This document shows, piece after piece, positions 5,891 through 9,831 of a DNA stretch of 9,831 nt. The stretch covers positions 1 through 9,831 of the forward strand of contig JAHDGT010000140.1 in assembly GCA_020631675.1 (NCBI GenBank). Direction: 5' to 3'. Numbering within the stretch: position 1 is the first letter of the stretch; every line of letters begins with the position of its first letter. Both the position numbers and the translations under genes were made by a program. The stretch is from Bacteroidota bacterium. Lineage in GTDB: Bacteria > Bacteroidota > Bacteroidia > Chitinophagales > UBA2359. The notes beneath the pieces are model-generated. The model was not told the origin of the DNA and ran no database searches. It saw only the letters and a program-made list of their open reading frames with translations.

Positions 5891-7273
5891 TTAATTCATC
5901 TGCGCTTCAAGATCAGAGAAGCTAACAGGTAAAACCTGTGAGATATTGTCTTGCATGGTCACCCCATAAATGGTGTCCACAGAGGCCATGGTGCTCTTGT
6001 TGTGGGTAACGATGATGAACTGAGAACGATCGGAGAAATCACGAATGATATTGGTGAATTTCCCGACATTCAAATCATCCAATGGTGCGTCGACCTCATC
6101 TAAGATACAGAATGGTGCGGGTTTGAGGAGGTAAAGGGAGAACAATAAGGCCAATGCCGTCAGCGACTTCTCTCCACCTGATAACTGGTTGATGGATTGT
6201 GGTCGTTTACCCTTAGGTTTCGCCAGAATATCAATCGCACTATCCAGTGGGTCACTTGGGTCAACCAAGGTCAGATCACATTTATCCCCTTTGTGGAATA
6301 AAGATTGGAAAACTTCTTTAAAGTTGGCTCTAACTTGATCAAAAGCATCCATGAAACGAGTCGTAGCCGTTTCTTCGATCTCAGCCATGGTGTCTAGCAG
6401 GGTCTGTCTGGCATCAACTAAGTCCTGACGCTGCTTAGAAATGAATTCGAAGCGTTCTTTCATTTCCTCAAAGGCTTCAAGGGCCAAGGGGTTGATCTGT
6501 CCGTATTTCTCGATACGTCCTTTTGTTTTAACAACAGATTCTCTTAGTTGATCATGTTCGAACTCTTCACTAGGGTCTTGTTTAAGTAGGTCGTCCAGCT
6601 CCACTTTGAATTCGATCATTAGTCGCTCTTTCATTCCTAAGAGCTGCATCTGTAGCTTATTAAAGCTGTCTTTGATCGATTGTAATAGTTGGTCTACTTG
6701 CTCTTTTGATTTTCCACGTTCTCTGATTTGTTTGTCGATCTTATCTACTTCGGCTCTTGCTTTGTAGTAAAGATCCTCCGCGGATCGGACATGACCTTCT
6801 AATTGTTGTTTTTTATCGTACTGATCCTTAAGGTCGCTACCTGTTAAGCTCAGTTCTTGTTCCTTCAACCCAAGTTCGTTACTGGTTTCTTCTAAGGATT
6901 TTTCGTCGAATCCGAGTTTCTTGGTCGTGCCATTCCAACGCTCTTCTTTGAACTTCAGATTCTGGGCGATGGAATCGACTCGGTTTTGCTGTTTGTGGAA
7001 TTCAATATTCTCTTGGTTGAAAGCCTGGACAGCCGTGTTTCTTTCTTCGGTCACCTTCTGGAAGGCTTCTTCTAATTTTTGAATGACCTCGTGCTGCGCC
7101 GTTTTCGCATTATGAGCCTTTTGAAGCGAATCGCTGATTTCTACCAGCTCTTCGCCCAATCGTTTGATCGCATCAGTTAGGTCATTTCCTTTTACCTCAC
7201 TTTCGTCAATGACTCGCTTTAGGTTTTCAATGCGCACTTCGAATTGCGTGACTCTTTGTCCGAGTTTATTCAC
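5891..7273 (-). CDS. smc: SMC protein, C-terminal half (separated by a frameshift)
   Basis: This frame encodes 460 residues if read from the GTG at 7271-7273. Residues 1 to about 290 are coiled coil (E/K/Q-rich heptads). The C-terminal ATPase half follows, with the LSGGEKSL signature at 364-371, Walker B CILDEVDAPLDD near 389-400, and the His-loop FIIVTHNKSTM. It lacks Walker A, which lies in the preceding frame. The sequence is collinear with the C-terminal part of bacterial SMC and continues the coiled-coil arm that follows the hinge. The start overlaps the previous stop by 8 bases (GTGAATAA), so reinitiation is conceivable; the only SD-like bases (AGAGG) abut the GTG and are too close to serve it. 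It is best read as the 3' part of one frameshifted gene. Confidence 0.85.
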   Translation of the reverse strand: MNKLGQRVTQFEVRIENLKRVIDESEVKGNDLTDAIKRLGEELVEISDSLQKAHNAKTAQHEVIQKLEEAFQKVTEERNTAVQAFNQENIEFHKQQNRVDSIAQNLKFKEERWNGTTKKLGFDEKSLEETSNELGLKEQELSLTGSDLKDQYDKKQQLEGHVRSAEDLYYKARAEVDKIDKQIRERGKSKEQVDQLLQSIKDSFNKLQMQLLGMKERLMIEFKVELDDLLKQDPSEEFEHDQLRESVVKTKGRIEKYGQINPLALEAFEEMKERFEFISKQRQDLVDARQTLLDTMAEIEETATTRFMDAFDQVRANFKEVFQSLFHKGDKCDLTLVDPSDPLDSAIDILAKPKGKRPQSINQLSGGEKSLTALALLFSLYLLKPAPFCILDEVDAPLDDLNVGKFTNIIRDFSDRSQFIIVTHNKSTMASVDTIYGVTMQDNISQVLPVSFSDLEAQMN

Positions 7274-9440
7274 CTCTTTCGGGCTCGATGAGTTTTTTCT
7301 TGCCGTGGATGTCGTTTTTCAACTGGTTCATGGCATCTCTGCTGCGCTTGAAGCCTTGGTTGATCTCGACTACTTGTTGCTCTAATCCTTCGATTTGCTC
7401 AGACAGTTTTTCTAAATGCTGTCTTTGTCCGATTCTTTTTCCTTCATACGCGCCCACGGATCCTCCACTTAGCTTAGAAGGGCTACGACTGATCTTACCA
7501 TCAGGAGAAAGGAAGATGCCCCCTTTCTTCAATGAAGCGTCGCTTGGAAGATTTCCTTCTTTCAGAATGTAGACCCCATCCAATAAAGCATTGACGAGAG
7601 GCTTATACGCAGCTTTAGTTTTAACAACATCTATTGCGGGAATAGCATCATCAAAAGTCTCATTAGTAGCAGACTTAGCATTGTCTTTCAAGTCGCTTAA
7701 AATGAGGAAATCCGCTTTTCCTTTGTTTTTTTCGTCTAAGAGCTGAACCGCAGCAATTGCTTCTTGTACATCCTTGACCACATAGTTATTCAAATGTGGT
7801 TTGAGGTAGTTTTCAATGGTCACCTTATAGGCTTCCTCACAATTGATCAGATCTAATAGGAGAGGGGCTTTGCTGTTGTTCCAAGCCTGTTCATTTTTCT
7901 TTAAATAGACGATGGAATCCGGGAAACCTTCTAGGCTATCCACAAGGCTTTTGGTCAGTTTGTGCTCGTTCCTTAATGCGTCTAATTCTCTATTAATGTC
8001 GGCTTGTTTGATGCGGGCTTCTTCCAGCTCTTTTTCGCTATCCGCCAATTTATTTTGAAGGGTCTCTTCTTCTAATAGTTGCTTATCGAAGCGAGCTTGA
8101 GCAGCCGTATGTTCGGCGGCGACTTTAGACAGATTCGCGCTTAGTTCATCCAATTCCGATTGACGAGATTGGAACTTCATGCGATTGTCGCTGACCTCTC
8201 TTTCAAAAGTCTCTTTTTGCGATTTTTTTACTGCCGACTGCTTTTCTAAGTTGAAGACTTGTCTTTCCGCATCACTGAAGATCCTTCTTCTGTAATTCAG
8301 GTCTTTGATGCCTTCATCATATTTAGCACGTGCTTCTTTGGCACTGGCTTCTAAATCAACAAGTGTAGACTTTATCTGATTCAGTTTTGCTTTTTCCTCA
8401 TCTGTTTGAAAGCGAGCCTCGTCGATCTCAGTACTTAAGTTGGCAAGTGTTCTACGTGCTCTTTGGATCTGTTCTGTTAGTCCTTGTCGTTTCTCTCTTA
8501 AAAACTTTAAGTTTTGATTCAGAAGGTTACGTTTGTTCTCTTCAGCACTCAATGCTGCTACATGGGTATTTAAGTCTTTTTGAATTTCAGCCAAGCGCGT
8601 TTCTCGCATCAGCACTTCTTTCTTACGAGCTTCTAAGTCGGCTTCGAACTGGGATAGGGCAGTATCTACGCCCATTCGTTTGTCTTCTTCTGCCTGCTGC
8701 TGTGCTTCTAATCGGGCGTAAGCAGCTTTATGCTCGCTAAGGTCGTGTAAAGCAAGCTCAATACTTAGGCGTTTGTATTCGTCTTTAAGCTCATAATACC
8801 GCTTCGTTCGTTTAGCTTGACGTTCTAATGTTTTAAGGTTTTTCTCAATTTCGAATAGCAGATCCTCTACCCGTTCCAGGTCTTGCTGGGTAGCACTAAG
8901 TTTATTGTGCGTTTGTTTTTTTCTGACCTTATATTTTGAAATACCCGCAGCTTGTTCGAATAGCTTTCTTCTTGAGTTTTCTTTATCGCTCAGGATCTCT
9001 TCGATCATTTTCAATTCAATGATCGCATAGGAATCACTACTGATACCCGTATCCATGAACAAGTTCTTGATGTCCTTCAAGCGGCACTTCACATTGTTCA
9101 AGCGGTATTCACTCTCACCAGTTCTATAGATGATCCTGCTGACTGTTACCGTTGTGAATTCTGTGGGGAGTAGATTTTTGGTATTCTCAAAGGTCAGTGC
9201 CACTTCAGCACGTCCGGAAGATTTACGCTTTTTACTTCCGTTAAAGATGATGTTATCCATCTTCTCTAAACGGAGGGCTTTGCTCTTTTGCTCCCCCAAT
9301 ACCCATCTGATCGCATCTACGGTATTGCTCTTACCGCAACCATTCGGGCCTACGATACCCGTGAGGTTGTCGTTAAAGTGAATAAGCGTACGGTCAGCGA
9401 AGCTCTTAAAGCCTTTTATTTCTAGAGATTTTAAACGCAA
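7266..9440 (-). CDS. smc: SMC protein, N-terminal half with hinge
   Basis: This frame encodes 724 residues. The SMC N-terminus MRLKSLEIKGFKSFADRT is followed by Walker A GPNGCGKSN (31-39), VDAIRWVLGEQ, the Q/R-loop region, and the RRKLFEQAAGISKYK segment (158-172). A long coiled coil covers about 180-498. The hinge covers about 499-675, ending near GGSVGAYEGKR. The frame then continues about 50 residues into the returning coil and stops at TAA (7266-7268), which is abnormal for an SMC. The start is TTG at 9440: no ATG precedes the conserved N-terminus and an in-frame TAG lies 18 bp upstream. SMC forms the condensin core with ScpA/ScpB for chromosome segregation. The frame is intact up to the frameshift near 7274. 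Confidence 0.9.
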   Translation of the reverse strand: MRLKSLEIKGFKSFADRTLIHFNDNLTGIVGPNGCGKSNTVDAIRWVLGEQKSKALRLEKMDNIIFNGSKKRKSSGRAEVALTFENTKNLLPTEFTTVTVSRIIYRTGESEYRLNNVKCRLKDIKNLFMDTGISSDSYAIIELKMIEEILSDKENSRRKLFEQAAGISKYKVRKKQTHNKLSATQQDLERVEDLLFEIEKNLKTLERQAKRTKRYYELKDEYKRLSIELALHDLSEHKAAYARLEAQQQAEEDKRMGVDTALSQFEADLEARKKEVLMRETRLAEIQKDLNTHVAALSAEENKRNLLNQNLKFLREKRQGLTEQIQRARRTLANLSTEIDEARFQTDEEKAKLNQIKSTLVDLEASAKEARAKYDEGIKDLNYRRRIFSDAERQVFNLEKQSAVKKSQKETFEREVSDNRMKFQSRQSELDELSANLSKVAAEHTAAQARFDKQLLEEETLQNKLADSEKELEEARIKQADINRELDALRNEHKLTKSLVDSLEGFPDSIVYLKKNEQAWNNSKAPLLLDLINCEEAYKVTIENYLKPHLNNYVVKDVQEAIAAVQLLDEKNKGKADFLILSDLKDNAKSATNETFDDAIPAIDVVKTKAAYKPLVNALLDGVYILKEGNLPSDASLKKGGIFLSPDGKISRSPSKLSGGSVGAYEGKRIGQRQHLEKLSEQIEGLEQQVVEINQGFKRSRDAMNQLKNDIHGKKKLIEPERGE

Positions 9441-9504
9441 AGTTCTATCGTTTGATATCTAAGGGCGCTGGATACAGTTGCTGGTTCATTATTGAACAGG
9501 CTCG

Positions 9505-9512
9505 CAAAGATA
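9505..9512 (-). promoter_or_regulatory. possible smc promoter -7 element
   Basis: The minus strand reads TATCTTTG, an exact match to the Bacteroidota TAnnTTTG element, placed about 65 bases before the smc TTG start. No clear TTG is found at the expected -33 position, so the call is tentative. The leader would be about 55-60 bases. Confidence 0.35.
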
Positions 9513-9552
9513 ATTAAACTCGTTTTGCATTGCTTGGGGGTGAAAATCAAAG

Positions 9553-9661
9553 AAATCCACAATTTGTAAAGCCTTACCCACAAAACAATAGCTAAAAGTG
9601 TGGATAAGCTCGTGTTTCGGTGTTGATGGAGGAGGTTTTTTTGTGGGGGAGTTGTGGATTA
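9553..9661. other. cluster of DnaA-box-like 9-mers (candidate origin or DnaA-regulated region)
   Basis: Within 109 bp there is one exact DnaA box, TGTGGATAA at 9599-9607 (reverse of TTATCCACA). There are two single-mismatch copies: TTACCCACA at 9574-9582 and TGTGGATTA at 9653-9661. There are also weaker ones at 9553-9561 (AAATCCACA) and 9642-9650. The left boxes face right and the right boxes face left; 9573-9582 and 9599-9608 form a 10-bp inverted repeat with one mismatch. From 9599 to 9670 the plus strand is extremely G-rich (about 34 G against 3 C by hand count). An AT-rich stretch follows to the right, and smc and the kinase gene read away to the left. Chance similarity in a skewed spacer remains possible. 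Confidence 0.35.
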
Positions 9662-9667
9662 GGGGGA

Positions 9668-9689
9668 GGGCGACCACAAGGGATCGCCC
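9668..9689. repeat. REP-like hairpin GGGCGA...TCGCCC
   Basis: GGGCGA at 9668-9673 and TCGCCC at 9684-9689 form a perfect 6-bp stem around a 10-base loop (CCACAAGGGA). Sequences of the form GGGCGA-loop-TCGCCCCTAC are, from general recall, often found scattered between genes in several phyla. Only one copy is present here, so dispersion is not shown. Confidence 0.45.
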
Positions 9690-9831
9690 CTACAATTTTC
9701 ATATCATCCCGATTAGCTTAAGCAAATACAGAATGGAATAACTTACCAATATATATGTATTCTTATTTACCTTCGCAACATCAGTTTTTACCCAAATGTT
9801 TCATGAAATGTACAGAAATAGCAAATGCTTT
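9690..9831 (+). other. AT-rich non-coding end with possible start of a rightward gene
   Basis: These 142 bases hold no complete gene. TACCTTCG at 9768-9775 is one mismatch from the TAnnTTTG promoter element. ATG codons at 9796 and 9803 both open frames that run to the window end without a stop, but too few codons are visible to say whether either is real. No RNA gene was recognised. Confidence 0.25.

Larger units (their letters stand above)
5891..9440 (-). pseudogene. smc: frameshifted smc locus (composite of the two halves)
   Basis: From TTG at 9440 to TAA at 5891 the locus is 3550 nt, that is 1183 codons plus one extra base. This equals a normal SMC length of about 1182 residues once one base is removed. 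At the junction the minus strand reads GAA AGA GGT GAA TAA. Dropping one G of the GG at 7273-7274 gives GAA AGA GTG AAT AAA CTC, which continues straight into the second half. All ATPase and hinge motifs are intact across the two pieces. A sequencing or assembly error is the most likely cause. A true recent mutation, or expression as two chains, cannot be excluded. Confidence 0.7.

Noticed and set aside
7266..7280. Programmed +1 frameshift in smc
   Set aside because: No known shift-promoting motif (such as the CTT-TGA of prfB) or clear downstream structure was seen; a one-base indel explains it more simply.
7164..7572. Plus-strand open frames (73 and 94 codons) opposite smc
   Set aside because: They are antisense to conserved SMC coding sequence and have no domain features.
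8387..9381. Plus-strand open frames (117 and 83 codons) opposite smc
   Set aside because: These are shadow frames of the SMC coiled coil and head. Their leucine/serine-rich products result from complementing E/K-rich codons.
9489..9677. Minus-strand 62-codon open frame upstream of smc
   Set aside because: It covers the DnaA-box cluster, has proline/threonine low-complexity content, and shows no domain or start context.
1..9831. tRNA, rRNA or CRISPR arrays
   Set aside because: No cloverleaf, rRNA core motif or regularly spaced direct repeat was found on either strand by reading.

Overview
The window looks like a chromosomal segment of a member of the Bacteroidota. The evidence is a bacterial SMC gene followed by an aminoglycoside-phosphotransferase-like kinase, a stand-alone RapZ C-terminal domain protein, several lipoproteins with acidic residues after the lipobox cysteine, a YHYH/MORN/SCO gene set, promoters of the TTG...TAnnTTTG type, and little use of Shine-Dalgarno sequences. 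By eye the composition is moderately AT-rich. The order or genus cannot be fixed from the sequence alone.

Layout from right to left, the direction in which most genes are read: 9441-9831 is non-coding and holds a candidate smc promoter, a cluster of DnaA-box-like 9-mers, a REP-like hairpin and an AT-rich tail. The smc locus (9440-5891, minus) is of normal total length but is interrupted by a +1 frameshift at about 7274. It therefore reads as an N-terminal half (Walker A, coiled coil, hinge) and a C-terminal half (coiled coil, ABC signature, Walker B). The kinase gene (5836-4712) follows 54 bp later, probably in the same transcript. At 4413-4711 there is no gene but a 160-bp, MITE-like imperfect palindrome flanked by TAA. 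Next comes a tightly overlapping lipoprotein operon (4412-2254): a YHYH-domain protein with an N-terminal MopE-like DxDxDG motif, a MORN-repeat lipoprotein and a SCO1/SenC lipoprotein. A LURP-one/scramblase-like gene (2196-1600) follows. The plus-strand pair 993-1594 is a DUF433/DUF5615 type II toxin-antitoxin module, convergent with the LURP gene. The RapZ C-terminal domain gene (926-525), a GC-rich structured repeat (347-513) and a small two-helix membrane protein gene (311-99) close the window, with another possible repeat at its left edge.

SMC compacts and segregates the chromosome. The kinase and the RapZ domain belong to families often fused or adjacent in Bacteroidota and probably act in amino-sugar/envelope metabolism; here about 3.8 kb of unrelated genes lies between them. 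The YHYH-MORN-SCO operon is the most system-like unit. All three products are predicted lipoproteins, the first and last carry metal-binding-type motifs, and the genes are translationally coupled, so a cell-envelope copper- or metal-handling role is a reasonable but unproven hypothesis.
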